Below, in pieces: positions 15,211-27,775 of a stretch of 64,000 nt of DNA (positions are counted from its first letter, which is position 1; each line of letters opens with the position of its first letter). The notes under the pieces were generated by a model that did no database searches, was not told the origin of the DNA, and was given only the letters and a program-made list of their open reading frames with translations. Position numbers and translations under genes: made by a program. This stretch comes from Beroe forskalii (lineage: Eukaryota; Ctenophora; Nuda; Beroida; Beroidae): the NCBI GenBank assembly GCA_011033025.1, contig WFMF01000081.1:496001-560000 (forward strand), written 5' to 3'.

Positions 15211-18200
15211 AGCCGGAACAAAGCTGCTGAATGAAAATCAAGTTGCGGTGCAAGTTACAGACCAGCCTCTGTATGCCCGTTGTAAGGAGATACAATGGTT
15301 TGCCACAGGGTACAGCAAAGTTGTGATTCTACCATTTATGGGGTCGTTTCATATCGAGCAGGTAATGTCTTATGAATTTGAAACGTTTTTGACACTTTTC
15401 TCAAATTGTTGGTACCACCAGGGTTGTTAAATACGTGCAAAAATCTTGAAAAGTATGGCGTAAGTATGGTGCGCGCGTGACATTTTGCACACAACAATAA
15501 AAATTAATCATAGAAGTTGAAGTTTGAACGATGCCTTCTGAATGATAATTGCATTCCCAAAAATTATGGCAATTTTCGGGAAAAATGCGTATCGTTTTTT
15601 TTGCCGTACCATAGCTTCATCCTGGGTCCAATCCCACCAGAATTTTTCAACTCCCCCTTGCCAACAATTCCCCCTGAATTTTGAAAGGTTCCAGTCGCCC
15701 TGAAACAAACTAACCATGGAATCCTTCTGGACTTGCGACGGCAAGATCCACTCCCAAGGCTACCACGAGTCCCCAACCTAGTTGGGACTCGACGGTACTC
15801 CGGAAAACCAACACTGGGCGGGAAGTCTCTTCCCGTAACCATGTTGTCAACACCAATGTGCTCCCGGCATATTGGTCCTCCTGGGGAGGTACGGGACTTG
15901 TTCCCATCCACAGTAGCCCCGGCAACAGGGACCTCCCAGCGGGAGGTCCCGTGCTGGGGACTCTGTTTGGATCTCTTGTAGATCCATCCCCGTTTAGTAG
16001 TAGTATTTCATTGAACTGTTTACAAAAGAATCAACCCAAACTTAAGAACGAATTTAAACTATGTAATGTGGCTGACACAGCAAGTCTGACAAGATATTTA
16101 GTTAATTTTGGGTTTTAACGTATTTAGGTAGAATACCAGTGCAAGGTAGCAGTCCTCTGACCGCCAACCGGCAGCAGTCCATGTTCAAAAACAATAATAT
16201 TTCTAATGAAATTCATGGTAATGAAGTTCCCTTCATATGTCAATTAATAATTCTTGAATCTATAAAGCTATGAAGTGTCACTTGTCAAGGAATCATGGCA
16301 TGAAATCAAGCCTCAGGAATATTGTCAACACAATATAAAAGCATAGATAAATATTTCTTAATCTGAATATTTTGAAAAAGGCAAAGAATTGAATGTCAAA
16401 GTGAGTGATATGCAAGTCTTACGAAAGGTCTGGGGCACAGCCCCCAGAAGCCAGAGGGTCTGAGAAAAATTATTTCTCACGAAAATAGGATTTTCATCTC
16501 AAAATTTGAATTTCTTCTACCAGATTCCAATCCACCCCCTTAATTTTTTCACTCCCCCAGAATCATTGGGCAACCCCCACCTACCTTATCTGGCCGAAAA
16601 TCTCCATAACCCTTTTCTTAGGGGGGATGAAGCTATGGTCGTACTTTTCAAAAATACGTATTTAACAACTTTGGCCGTACCACATCTAAATTTTGTAATC
16701 TAATGCCGTATGCTCTAACAGGCTCATTTTTGGGTTGAAGGGAGTTTTAAGTTTTGGTAGGGGAGGGGGTAAAATAACGAAGACACCTTTTTATAGCATG
16801 TCTCTCTATAAGTCTGCCTGTCACATAGAAAGAAGTTGCTGGATAGTGATCGCAATCTTCAAAACAAATTGAATCGCTGGATTATGATCGCAATGTTCAA
16901 ATCAAATTGGAATTGAATATAGAACAGGGACTTATTAATAATAATTTATGTACTGTACATGATTAATGATTATTTCGTTACTCTCAGGTTTACGGTAATA
17001 TGTTCGGAGAACTAATAGAGAAAACAGGCCTTCCAGAGCTCCTCAACAAGATTTCCACTCTTTCTATTCTCAACGCAGGGAATCAGATCGTTTCCGGGAA
17101 AAGTGTTACGCGCATCAAATATCTGATATCGGTATGAACAATAGTGAAAGCTCAATTAACCATTATTGATCACTGATTAAAATTAACCATTGACCTAATG
17201 ATTTCAATTAACCATTAGGTACGAAATTATTTCGTTCTCCAATTTCAATTTTCCTCTCCTATTCCTGTTACTTTACTAGGTGTGTACCCCGTTACCCGTC
17301 GCAACACGTCCATTCGACATTAAAGGAGGAGTTCCCCGCTTATATTTTGAAAAACACAATTTTTAGTTATGTGTTGGTCAGGATGGCCAGGGCGTGTACC
17401 ACATTTTGATGGTAGTTTGGAGTTATTAGATCCAATATTACCCATGTGAGGCCTCGGAGAAAAAATCACGTTCAAATATCGAAATTTGAACCGAAAGAGA
17501 TTGAGCTTATCTTTTGATTACATCCGATTCGTCTCTACGAGCTGTATATGTTTGTCAAAATCGGACGAAAAAAGACGAAGTTATGGCCATGCGAAGTGGG
17601 CGCGCCAAAGTGGGTGACCTAACTCAAAATATCGGTCAATAGTGCGGAATTTAGTTTCAAAGTGGTTCTGAAAATTTCATGCAGAAATATTGAAAAATGG
17701 CGAAGTTTTACGAAAAAGTCTACAAAAGTCCAATTGGGCAAAATCGCAAACTGAGATATACAGTAAGCGATTTATTGGATTTTTGAACTAGGCAGGGACC
17801 TGGTTCTTTCCAATTTGAGAATTTGACTTTGAGTCTCACGTACCTCCCCCTCCCGAGTGTGCCAACTGCACTTCCCCATGCATCTTCTTGACCTTTGGAA
17901 GTTTGGACAAAAATTTAAAGTCGTTTTTGTCCTTGAGGGCCGGTTGAATAAGGGCCAATAAGGTACTCCCATGCCCTTGGCATTACAGTAACCATCCTAA
18001 TGCCCATGCATCCTCCTGCGAGCTGGGCAGCTCCCAAAGCCCAATCAATGGGTATATGATTATTGATTATGCAGTCTAGTTGGGTCGGGCCACCCAGTGA
18101 TCCATTAGATGATGGCTAAATCTCGAGGTCTACATGCTACAGTCTGACTGGGTCAGACCTCCCTGTGGCTCAGTCAGACGAAGGGAGGTGGTACATAGCC

Positions 18201-21200
18201 ATCTTCGGCTGATCTATGTCCTAATCTGCAGGCAAGCCTTGACTTCCTTTGCAGTCTGTTTGAAGCCACGGTCGTTGGTGGAATTCCAGACCTGTGTGGT
18301 CCAGGACTGGGTTCTGCTCTCAACTCAGGATATCCCCGGCAGTCGGATGGCCTGTCCACCCAGGAGTTCACACTTTTGGCTTAGTGTATAGGAAGTCTCT
18401 ATGCTCAGCATGGCTGGCACTGGCTTGGTTGATTAAACCGACCTCGGTCACTCTACTAAGACTAAGTGGACTTTTGAAGGTTCTTATGGGATAAAATGGC
18501 CAAATAAGGTCCTATTCACCTACAATTAGCTTGCTTAGGTATCAATTTTGACCTAAATGATGGACAAAAAGTTTAAAGCCCATATCTTTGGCGCGCCCGC
18601 TTCGCATAGCCATTGCCCATAATTTCGTCATTTTTCCTCCGATTTTGACTAACTAAATTTTTAATTGGTTTCCAAACCAAGAAATTTTTGCTCAAAAAAC
18701 ACGAAAACGAACTTATGCTAAGTAAATTGCATCAAAAACCCATATCCTGGTCTAATATCATGATCTAGGTCATTATCTGCGTTCTATAATGACGGTCAAA
18801 TGAATTTAACAGTACATAAGCCAAGTAATAAAAGTTTTATCTGACCTTAATAATTAACTGACCTTTAATTTAATCGACCCCACTTTAACCGGCCATTTTT
18901 AACCGGCCCTTTGGACAAAAATTTCAAAGTTGTTTTTGTCCTTAAGGGCCGGTTAAATAAGGGCCAATAAGGTAAGCTCTTTATCCTTTGGTTCAAATTT
19001 CGACTTTTGGACGCCATTTTTTCTCCGAGGGTAATATTGGACCTATGAACTCCAAACCACCATCAAAATGTTGGTACACGCCCTGGCCATCCACCCCCCT
19101 TAGGGATCGTTCACATGTCAACATATTACATAATCAATTTTTGGCGGATTTTAAATGAGTAAAATATTTTTCAGGTTGTCAGTCTTGCATTGCATAAAAC
19201 TAAGGCAGTTGCCTTTGAGAAACAGAGCACTGATACAACAGACAATGATTTGAGTTCGTTCGATTTATGGGAAAAGAAAATGGAAGTGGAGTCTGATTCG
19301 TTCCATTTTTGGAATTTTATATTGAACTATGGTTTGAAGTTTTTGATCTTCATCCGATCTGTTAGATCAAAAAACTACGACCTCTATTGCTCAATACTAG
19401 AGCTCATGCAACCGTATGTTTTCGAACTCAACCACTATAACTATTCCCGATGGTTAACTGTGCATATATATGACCTTATGCAGCTTGCAAATTCAAACCC
19501 GGAACTGCACAATGAATTCCAGATGTACGGTCACTTTGTGATAAACAAAACTGGACGATCATTCTCTTCTATAGGTCTTGATCAAGGCCATGAGCAGTCT
19601 AATCGGGAGGAAAAAAGGTTTGATGGAGCCCTTGGTAGCGACACTGGACAGATATGGAACTTTGCTTTGTCGCAAATCATGGACATGGCTGAAGAAATGT
19701 CCGGGATGTTCGATCGACATCACAATGATGAATCGTCACTATCTCATAAGCATCACCACGAGGATAGCGCTAGTTTTTCGGAGCACTTTCGAAACGATGT
19801 AAGCCTCGTTGCAGCTCAAATCGCTATTAATAGCCCATGGGAAGGCGGGGATATTTTTTTCCTTAATGATGGTTCACGTATGAACAGTTGCAAAACAATA
19901 TCGGCTTCTATTAGAGGGCTTGAGTCTCGTGGGAAGAAGGCGTATGATGAGTTTCTAACCGATAGATTGATAAGATGTTGCGTACCTTTAACCGCTCCCA
20001 TAAAAACATCAACTCTGATGCTCCCTGGAGAGGAAGATAAAGAATCTAAACAGAACTTTTACATGACAGCAAAGCGGGAGTTTATGTTCATTCAAGAATT
20101 GAAAGGTTCTGCTAGAGCACGACCTAAAGAAGCACTTCAAGCACTATTTTACGAACCACTTAATATCTCGGCTACCTTCACTAAGCATGGTTCAGCCTTC
20201 AAAACATCTAAGAGCTCAATTCTAAAACGATTCAAGGACGTTGCTGCTGTAGAGGTGAGAGGTTTTGTAGATATTATAGAGTTGTTATTTACCAGCCTCA
20301 AATTAAGGATAATACGGGGGGGGGGGGAAAGTTTTTAGGCCCACTTTCTTAGGCCCTTTTGAATAGTCTATATGCTTTGGAGCCTTAAATGGCCCTAGAC
20401 TAAAACTGCTCTATAAAAGAACGATTGCATCAAGTCCCGCAGAGTATAAATGGATCTATAGTTATATGAATTCAAAGCCGCTCTGATTCGATAATTAGAT
20501 ATAAAGCAGTGTTGCAAAATTTGAATCAAATTGGAGACCTATGGTGTCATCAGCCAACGAAATTGATGGTCAGTAAAGAATACTAGATTAGGCGGTACGG
20601 TATACTAGTACATTGGACTCAACAACTTTTCTTAAAAACCATTTTTCAGGTGTTGGATGGAGATGACGAGCTTAGCAACAGCACACTGGTTATCGATCTT
20701 AGTGTCGTGACGCGAATTCTAGCATACAAAGCAAAAGATACATTCCTCGTTTTCTTTGATGCTATTGCTCAACACATCTTCTATAAAATAGGACGTTCCT
20801 ATGAGCGTTTGGACATCGTCACTGATTCATACAGTAGCCCCAACCCGCTAAAGGAATCAGTTCGGGCTTCCAGGGGACTCGGTGTGACATGTGACACAGA
20901 AAATCTTAAAGTCACAGACTCACTGCCAAAAGATTTCTCAAAAAACTTTCTGCTGAATGATAAAAATAAATGCTGGCTCTACGAACAGTTGGTTGTTCAT
21001 TTGTTAGATTACTCAAAAACATTTCCTGGTAAAAAAGTCATTATCACCAAAGGACAAGACATTGTCAGTAACCAGAGTCCTGTGAATACCAGTTTAAGAA
21101 GCTCACACCTTGAAGCTGACTACAGAATGGTCCTCCACGTTTTAGATGCGATCCCCCATTCTGACGTTGTCATGATCCGAACTAATGACACTGATGTGGT

Positions 21201-21948
21201 CATAATCATGACGGCATATTACACACATTTCATGGAAAAGGCATCAAGTTCTGGTGTCAAGGTGTTTCTCATGTGTGGGGGATCAATAGGGACAACTTAT
21301 TGCCTTGATGTTCATAAGATTGCTTCATACATCTCAATTGAGAAGTGCCGAGGACTCCTTCTTTTGTTTTCTCTATCGGGATGTGACTACACAGAGTCTT
21401 TTTTCGAGGTGGGGAAGCTTGCTTTCCTCGATCTTTACATGAAACACCCGAGTGCCTATAAGGCATTTGAAAGTCTAATTTCCGATCCCAGCATTGAGCA
21501 GGTCCAAAAACAATTCCGTGTTTTGGAAGAGTTCGTTCTAACCTTATACAAGGTAAAGAACCCCGCTGCTGGTAGCTCGGCTGGTCGTTTGGACGTTATT
21601 CTGCACCGCACGGTAACTTCGCTTCGCAGTCTTCCACCCTCCCGCGGGGCACTTCTTCTGCAATTGAGAAGATCAATCTATGTTGCAGCCTTTGTGTGGG
21701 GCGTTGCCCATATATCAAATCCACCTTCTGTTCCATTTAATCATTGGGGATGGAAACATGATAATGGAATACTTACTAGCATTTGGACAGCAAGAGTTAT
21801 TGTCGGAGAATGCCCATTTAAGGCTTTGAGCTCAGCTTGTAAATGCCAAAAAATGTGCACTACAAGATGCTCCTGTAAAAGTGCCAATAGGCCTGATCAA
21901 GTTTGCTGGGAGAAATGTGCGTGTAGAGGGTTATGCGGAAAAACTTGA
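15211..21948 (+). CDS. uncharacterised protein with FEN1/PIN-like signature and Cys-rich CXC-like tail, 5' partial
   Basis: Four exons give 890 residues in one continuous frame: 15211-15361, 16988-17131, 19175-20254, 20650-21948. It belongs, from memory, to a large uncharacterised family repeated in invertebrate genomes. The visible family blocks are TDQPLYARCKEIQW and FMGSFHIE (exon 1), SGKSVTRIKYLI (exon 2), HYNYSRWLTVHIYDL and GRSFSSIGLDQGHEQSN (exon 3), and SHLEADYRMVLH, IRTNDTDVV, SGCDYTESF (exon 4). The tail is cysteine-rich, with CKCQKMCTTRCSCKS and CWEKCACRGLC, like tesmin/TSO1 CXC zinc-binding motifs. Inference: EAD, DTD and GCDYTESF are spaced like the I-region acids of FEN1/XPG nucleases (EAEA, EDMDC, GSDYCES), suggesting a metal-dependent nuclease fold joined to a DNA-binding tail. 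The first exon begins mid-codon, so 5' exons are missing. No internal stop was seen. Family spread suggests descent from a mobile element. Confidence 0.8.
17381..19092. mobile_element. long-TIR element in an intron
   Basis: About 1.7 kb flanked by long imperfect inverted repeats that begin GGATGGCCAGGGCGTGTACC and end with its complement, and that stay alignable for roughly 100 bases. A further inner pair is GAAGTGGGCGCGCCAAAG / CTTTGGCGCGCCCGCTTC. Two direct copies of GGACAAAAATTT ... GGGCCGGTT ... AAGGGCCAATAAGGT occur at 17905-17965 and 18913-18974. A shorter dispersed repeat (18150-18480) is nested inside. No transposase frame seen. It lies in the intron between the second and third exons found of the cysteine-tailed gene. 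Confidence 0.75.
18150..18480. repeat. 330-bp dispersed repeat, copy 1
   Basis: Shares about 330 bases with 27440-27770, including GACGAAGGGAGGTGGTACAT, CTCAGGATATCCCCGGCAGT and CTCAGCATGGCTG. Length and dispersal suggest a SINE, but no clear tRNA-derived A and B boxes or tail were recognised. Confidence 0.75.
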
Positions 21949-23348
21949 TTAAACCTTATTGTATTACTCAAAACTTAACCTCTAAACCTCTTCGTATTAG
22001 CATATTCCATCCCTCGTATCGTTGTGACTTGTGTATAAACGTGTATTATTATAATGAGTAATTGTAAGATTGCCTTGCATACTTTCATGAAGTTATCGAT
22101 CTTGATATCATCAAGAGGCTAAAATTCCATTCTCCTTTGTTAATTACTTCAATCTGAACTTATATGAATCTTTACGCTATAATTAGTTATCATAGAGTTC
22201 TATGTGACAGCAAAAAGTGTTATATTGCTTATCCACTCAATACAAACAAACTACAAAGGTAATCACATCAATGTGATAGATTGATTTTAAGACATTGATC
22301 AGATGACTATGACATTATTATAGAAGTATAAACTGAATACATAAGTGTACAAATTTGTGAAATTGTTTGAATTTTTCATGACGATCATGTTATCATGTTT
22401 TATTGAGCAAACTTCTTTATATCTCTTTATTGGTCAAATCAAGTTTCGTTTGTTTTCGTTCACTTTCAATGAAATCATAGACCTTCAATGAAAAGGAATG
22501 GTGCTTAAGGTGTTGAATGTTTCCACAAAATTGTTTATTTGATGATCGGAAAGAGGCGGGGCTCAGGGCTGATATGTGAATACCCAATGATTAAATTTGA
22601 GTGGCATACCTTAGGAGGTGTAATTTGGGGATTTTTCGGAAGATCCCCATTTTTAGCTTTTGTGACGCGCTCGTCACAAAATAGGCTGTTTGGCGCCGAA
22701 CGCGCGCGCCAAACGACGTAGCTCTTAATACTTTGTTAGCATTCTATGAATGCGCGTCGCGAAATGGCGATTTTTTCAATCGGCGATAACGATAACAAAT
22801 AAGCGTCTAATCATAAATTTGAGAATTGCATCGGATTCTGCTTAAAATTCTGCTTCCGAAGGTATCAAAGTTTTTACGATTGGCCGAAAGCATCACGAGT
22901 TATGGGCAAAAGTGTGAAAACCTTTCGGAGGGCATTGTGACTCATAGAAAGGGAATCACGCTTGCGTCTAGTCGATCTCGTAATCTACTCAACAAGAGCT
23001 TTCTTTTGGTACCAAATTTGTCAATTTTAGAAAAAAAATTACATTTTGCTTTTTATGTCCCTAAGCGTCTCCACTATAAAGACTTATATCTTTATCCCTG
23101 TACGGCTCGCGCGGCGCGTACACACACCTATGCGGGCTTAGGAATGTTACCCTGTTTCAGTTTTTAGCTAGTACTATTTTAATTTTTAAGTTTATGGTGC
23201 AATAGCACTTTCTGTTAGTGAATTTTCTATTTATTGCTCAGAATTTTTCTGTCTTTCTGAGATTTTTCATGACATGCAATATATTACTTTAAAAATTGCT
23301 TAGAAATATTATGATGTACTGATTCTTCAATTGTATCTGAATAAATTT
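21949..23348. other. intergenic, no gene seen
   Basis: AT-rich sequence between the cysteine-tailed gene and hAT copy 2. A perfect short hairpin, TTTTGTGACG ... CGTCACAAAA, lies at about 22656-22681, followed by a GC-rich palindrome containing TTTGGCGC and GCGCCAAA. I saw no exon. Confidence 0.5.
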
Positions 23349-23943
23349 GAGACAACCTTGTCACGTTTTAGGGCACTCAGGGCACAGGGCACTACGTGAG
23401 GGCACTTAGGGCACTACGTTAGGGCACTCAAGGGCACTAAGTCAGGGCACTCAAGGGCACTAAGCGTACGTCAGGGCACTCAAGGGCACTACATCAGGGC
23501 ACTGGGGCACTACTTCAGGGCACTGGGGCACTACTTCAGGGCACTGGGCACTACGTCAGCACAATATTGTAAATTTAATTACTGTACATTTGAAAACCGT
23601 TATATGATCATAGACAATGCATGTCACGTCTTAGGTATGGAATGTGGTTGCTATAAATTTTTGAGAGTACATTTAACTATAGCAATGTACACCATGAGTT
23701 GTACCTCTTTTGTCATCCATTTTTATTTTGTACATTTTGTCATTTTGTATGGTATTGGTCGGTCGTTCCGGTTCAGTGTTCACAGAGTGCATTCTCCTAT
23801 ATATACCTACACTAGTGTCACTACTGATTCTGACTCTCAATTTCTGGTCGCGTGGTTATGTAGTCTATACCTTTTGATCAAGTGATTACCTTTTGATCAA
23901 GTGATTATCTTTTGATCAAGTGATTTAGATCATGTGTCCCTCA

Positions 23944-24010
23944 GTTTCGATTCCTTGTATAAACTTGATCACATTATTCATGTGATCAAGTCTATACAAG
24001 GAATCGAAAC
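23944..24010. other. hairpin inside hAT copy 2
   Basis: Reverse-complement counterpart of the hairpin at 11233-11299, with the same 31-bp stem and a 5-base loop. Its conservation in both copies could reflect either recent origin or a role in the element. Confidence 0.8.
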
Positions 24011-24185
24011 AGGGGCTATTGCAACGAATGTGATTATACAGCCAAGATTTAGATTGATTCCACTGTCTGGTGAGCTGTGCTTGATGGTTGGTTCTTCCGG
24101 TTTGTCTCTCACATAAAGACTAGCTTATATAACATCAAATTGGAAATGTAATAATACTGTGTGAGCATCAATTTTCAAACGCAAG

Positions 24186-25333
24186 GGATGGTTCACATAT
24201 TACGTAATCAGCCGAGGGGGGGGGAGGGGGTTTCCAAATGATTACGTTTGATTACGAGGGGGGGGGGGGTTTGGCCAATGATTACGTAATCAAAATATCT
24301 AAATTTTCATGAAAATTTCAAGGATTTTTATGAAAATTTCACGAATTTTCATGAAAATTTCAAGGATTTTCATAAAAATTTCAAGAATTTTCATGAAAAT
24401 TTCAAGAATTTTTATGAAAATTTTAAGAATTTTTTATGAAAATTTAAAGGATATCCGAATTTTTATTACCAAAAATTAACCATTTGCAGAAAAAATTGTC
24501 AAAATTTCATAATTATGATTAAAACATGATCTACTCTAACTCAATATGGTTCAGAATGTATAGTTCCTCTAGTGCTGCCCGTAGAGGACTTATAGGAGGG
24601 ATGTACTCCATTCGTTGAACTCTTCCAAACCACTTCAGTGCCTCTTTGTATATAAGGTTTGCTGCTCTGTGCTTGAAGTTGATCAGAGGTTCGGAGGCCT
24701 TTCTTTCCCTAGAGCTGATGCCAAAGCAGGTCTTGGTGTACATCCGCAGCTCCATTATCCAGGAATCAATCTTTTTGATGAAGGTGTAGGAAGGATCTTG
24801 GGTTCTGTCGGCTTTGGTGGCAGATGAGCAGGACACGGATACTGAACTTTGGTTCCATCGGTTTTGAAGGAGGTTGAGGTGGGACCAAGACGTTGACTTC
24901 TGGATCTTTAGTGGAACTGGGGGCCTCAGGTGTAGAGGAGGAGGAGGATGATCTGTTGGAGGTAAAGGAGGACGATGAGCAGATGAGGATGCGTTGGAGG
25001 AAGAGAAAGAGGAGGAGGTGTCCATCTCATTGTCAGAGGAGTTTTCGTAGGCGAGATTTCCGAAGGAAAACTAAATGAAGCTTTAAATGTCATCTTCAAG
25101 ACGATGATGTTGATGATTGAATTGAAACACACGATACTGTTCTAATTTTTTGTCAGTTAATATAGTTTTTTGGTGACGTCAAAAAAACTGAAGGAGGGGG
25201 GGGGGGTTGGCCATGATTACGTAATATTTTCCGAAAAAGAGGGGGGGTTTGGCCATGATTACGTTTGATTACGGAGGGGGGGAGGGGGGTAAAAAATGCC
25301 AAAAAATTGATTACGTAATATGTGAACGATCCC
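24186..25333. mobile_element. TIR element nested in hAT copy 2
   Basis: The other hAT copy gives the empty site: AACGCAAGGAAAC there is interrupted here after CAAG, and CAAG is repeated at 25334-25337, implying a 4-bp target duplication. The ends read GGATGGTTCACATATTACG and, from the other side, GGGATCGTTCACATATTACG. G-rich tracts and GATTACGTAAT words lie inside both ends, and AT-rich ATGAAAATTTCA repeats at 24310-24440. Related shorter copies occur at 34868-35029 and 55249-55380. The superfamily is not assigned. Confidence 0.85.
24531..25025 (-). CDS. 164-residue ORF inside the nested element
   Basis: The frame runs from an ATG at 25025 to a stop near the element's left part. The N-terminal third is Ser/Pro-rich (FSSSNASSSAHRPPLPP), and the rest is mixed, with IKKIDSWIMELRMYTK and LIYKEALKWFGRVQRMEY. 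No transposase catalytic motif was recognised, and the function is unknown. It could be captured host sequence or a chance frame. It is disjoint from the G-rich termini, so it is at least the element's main coding candidate. Confidence 0.25.
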   Translation of the reverse strand: MDTSSSFSSSNASSSAHRPPLPPTDHPPPPLHLRPPVPLKIQKSTSWSHLNLLQNRWNQSSVSVSCSSATKADRTQDPSYTFIKKIDSWIMELRMYTKTCFGISSRERKASEPLINFKHRAANLIYKEALKWFGRVQRMEYIPPISPLRAALEELYILNHIELE

Positions 25334-26775
25334 CAAGGAAACATTTTCATTAGATACAGGGTATAAGTCCAACTTTTGTTGTGGTGCTAATGTGTGTCAT
25401 GGTGAACTCATTGAAGTTCCGTGCTGTACAACATGTTACTTCTACGTCCAAAATTTAGTGCCCCGGAGTGCCCTAAAAAGTGCCCTCGAGTGCCCTTGAG
25501 TGCCCTGACGTAGTTGGAATTTATGGAAGGCGCGAACATGTATTATTAACAAATAACTGTCGTATATGTACGACGTACGTACGTGCATGAATGATGTGAA
25601 AACACAGTGAGTAGGGTGTGCACTAACATCCATGCAATGAAGCAATAAGAATATGTTTTTGACTGGTGCTACGAGTCCTGCTGACACCAGCCGCGAAGCA
25701 GTTGGCATCAGGAATATCAAAGGTAACAGGCTGGACACAGGACTAAAAAAGGCCCCACTGGAGCACTGGTGTTTTCAGGCAATGGAGAATCGACGAAATT
25801 TTGCAGTGGTGGTAGGTGAGGGGTTTGTGGGATCTCTATGAGAGGGTGAGGATTTTTATGTGCCCGTGAAGCCGTAGGTATGCTGGCTGGTGTACTACAT
25901 ACGATACAAAGAAAACCTCTGTTTCTGCTGTCTCATCATAAACTTAAAGTTAAAACATCGGGAAAAGATACGATGAATCATGAGGTTTAAGTCCTCGTCC
26001 CATCATTGCTTACAGTTACACATTGGCATGACACATGGTTACACAGACAGACACCACCAATGACTACTCAAATACCCGGCCCTGACTGTCTTTAAATCAA
26101 TTTAAGTATGTAGTATGTACATGCTCAATTGTCATTACAATTGGTACATTGTATAAATCAGCACTAGATCAATTCATCAAAATGTAGGTAAATAGCAGTA
26201 TAGGCAGAATGCACTCTGTATAGGCAGTATAGGCAGAATGCACTCTGTGAACACTGAACGATCGACCATACAAAATGTACAAAATATAAATGGAGAACGA
26301 AAGAGGCACGATGACCACTCACGGTGTACATCGCCAGTTGCAACAACTCTCAAAAATGCATAGGGCATATTAACCACATTCCATTCACGGAGCAACATCA
26401 CGTGACATACATTGGCTATGATAGTGATACCTATAACGGTTTGTAAATCTACGCAGTAAATGCAAATGCAATGTGGGGAATGTGCTGATCAAAGGTGTTC
26501 ATTATTGTGTCTGTGTTCTTTCGCAAAATACAGCTGGTAAACCAGCTTAAATCTGTAGGGTGAATAAACACCGTAAATAAACATATTTATGAATGAACAT
26601 GTCAACTAACCGAATGCCATTACGAAGTGCCCAAGTGCCCTAACTTAGTGCCCCAGTGCCCTTGAGTGCCCTGACGTAGTGCCCTTGAGTGCCCTAACGT
26701 AGTGCCCTAAGTGCCCTAACGTAGTGCCCTAGTGCCCTTCAGTGCCCTGACGTGACAAGGTTCTTTGATAAATTT

Positions 26776-27439
26776 ATGCAAATGTATGGTCGGTTGCTGC
26801 TGTAAAATATAAAATTATGTTGTTTTATTTAAAAATTATGTTGTTTTTTTTATTTAATTTGTTTTCTACCCATAAGGCCAGTTCTTATATTCTACTTTTG
26901 ATACGACCTTTTAGTTTTGATCAATTTTATACATATACTAGTAACTTATATTTAATAAAACTGCTGTCTTTCATTGAAAGTAACAATTATGATTCAAGCC
27001 AAATAACTACTCCACAATATCAACTGACAGTTTCGATTCATAACTTTAAGATTGACTTAATGAAAAGCTATGAATCATCTTCAGGATCTCCGAGGAGCAG
27101 CCTCAACTAGTAACTTATTAAATAATATATTTTACACTCAATTTGATATATAATCAGATTTGAAATCATGTTTCTCGTTGCTCTGGGATTCCCCAACATC
27201 ACCTGCATTTTTATAAATTTTCACTGCACTTCAACCTACAAAACTGAGCTATATAATACTTAAACTACCAAGCCAAGCTCTTGCAACAATTCACCTTTTC
27301 CAAGATTTAAAGATCAAACCAGATGATATCTTAGATAGCAACAAACCACTTTCTAAAATACTTGGTAATCTCACAAAATGCTTGCCAAATCTGAATGCTT
27401 AATAAGTTAATAATAACAAAATCCAACAATTCTCTGAGC
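26776..27439. other. AT-rich, no gene recognised
   Basis: A plus-strand frame of about 97 codons at 26817-27110 is AT-driven in composition and shows no motif or splice support. Nothing else seen. Confidence 0.4.
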
Positions 27440-27770
27440 CAATTCTCTGACCTCCCCGTGACTCATCTAGACGAAGGGAGGTGGTACATAGCCACCTCCG
27501 GCTGATCTCTGACTTAATCTGCAGGCAAGCATTGTCTTGCTTTGCAGTCTGATTGATGCCACGGGTGTTGGCAGCTTGCTGGTCCAGTGGGGTCCTGTAC
27601 TGGTGGGCTGTTCTCAGCTCAGGATATCCCCGGCAGTCGGGTGACCTAAAAACCACCCAGTAGTTCACACCCTTCGCCTAGTGTACTAGGGATAGTATCC
27701 ATGCTCAGCATGGCTGCCACCAGCCTGGTCGATTAAACCGACCATGGCCATTTTACTAAGACTACTAAGA
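27440..27770. repeat. 330-bp dispersed repeat, copy 2
   Basis: Second copy of the repeat at 18150-18480, same orientation, roughly 80 percent identical by eye. Shared landmarks are GACGAAGGGAGGTGGTACAT, GGATATCCCCGGCAGTCGG and GATTAAACCGACC. Confidence 0.75.
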
Positions 27771-27775
27771 AGTGA

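Larger units (their letters stand above)
23349..26767. mobile_element. non-autonomous hAT-type element, copy 2, inverted
   Basis: The same element as 9620-12135 in reverse orientation, with its own perfect 8-bp target duplication ATAAATTT at 23341-23348 and 26768-26775. Ends are GAGACAACCTTGTCACG and CGTGACAAGGTTCTTTG. Subterminal AGGGCACT arrays lie at both ends. It is 3,419 bp because a 1,148-bp element is inserted at 24186-25333. Aligning about 250 bases by eye (10280-10530 against the reverse of 25850-26100) shows only a few differences, so the two copies separated recently. Different target duplications show two independent insertions rather than an inverted segmental duplication. Confidence 0.9.

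Noticed and set aside
9620..26767. A single giant composite transposon bounded by inverted repeats
   Set aside because: Each copy has its own, different 8-bp target duplication and complete ends, so they are separate insertions.
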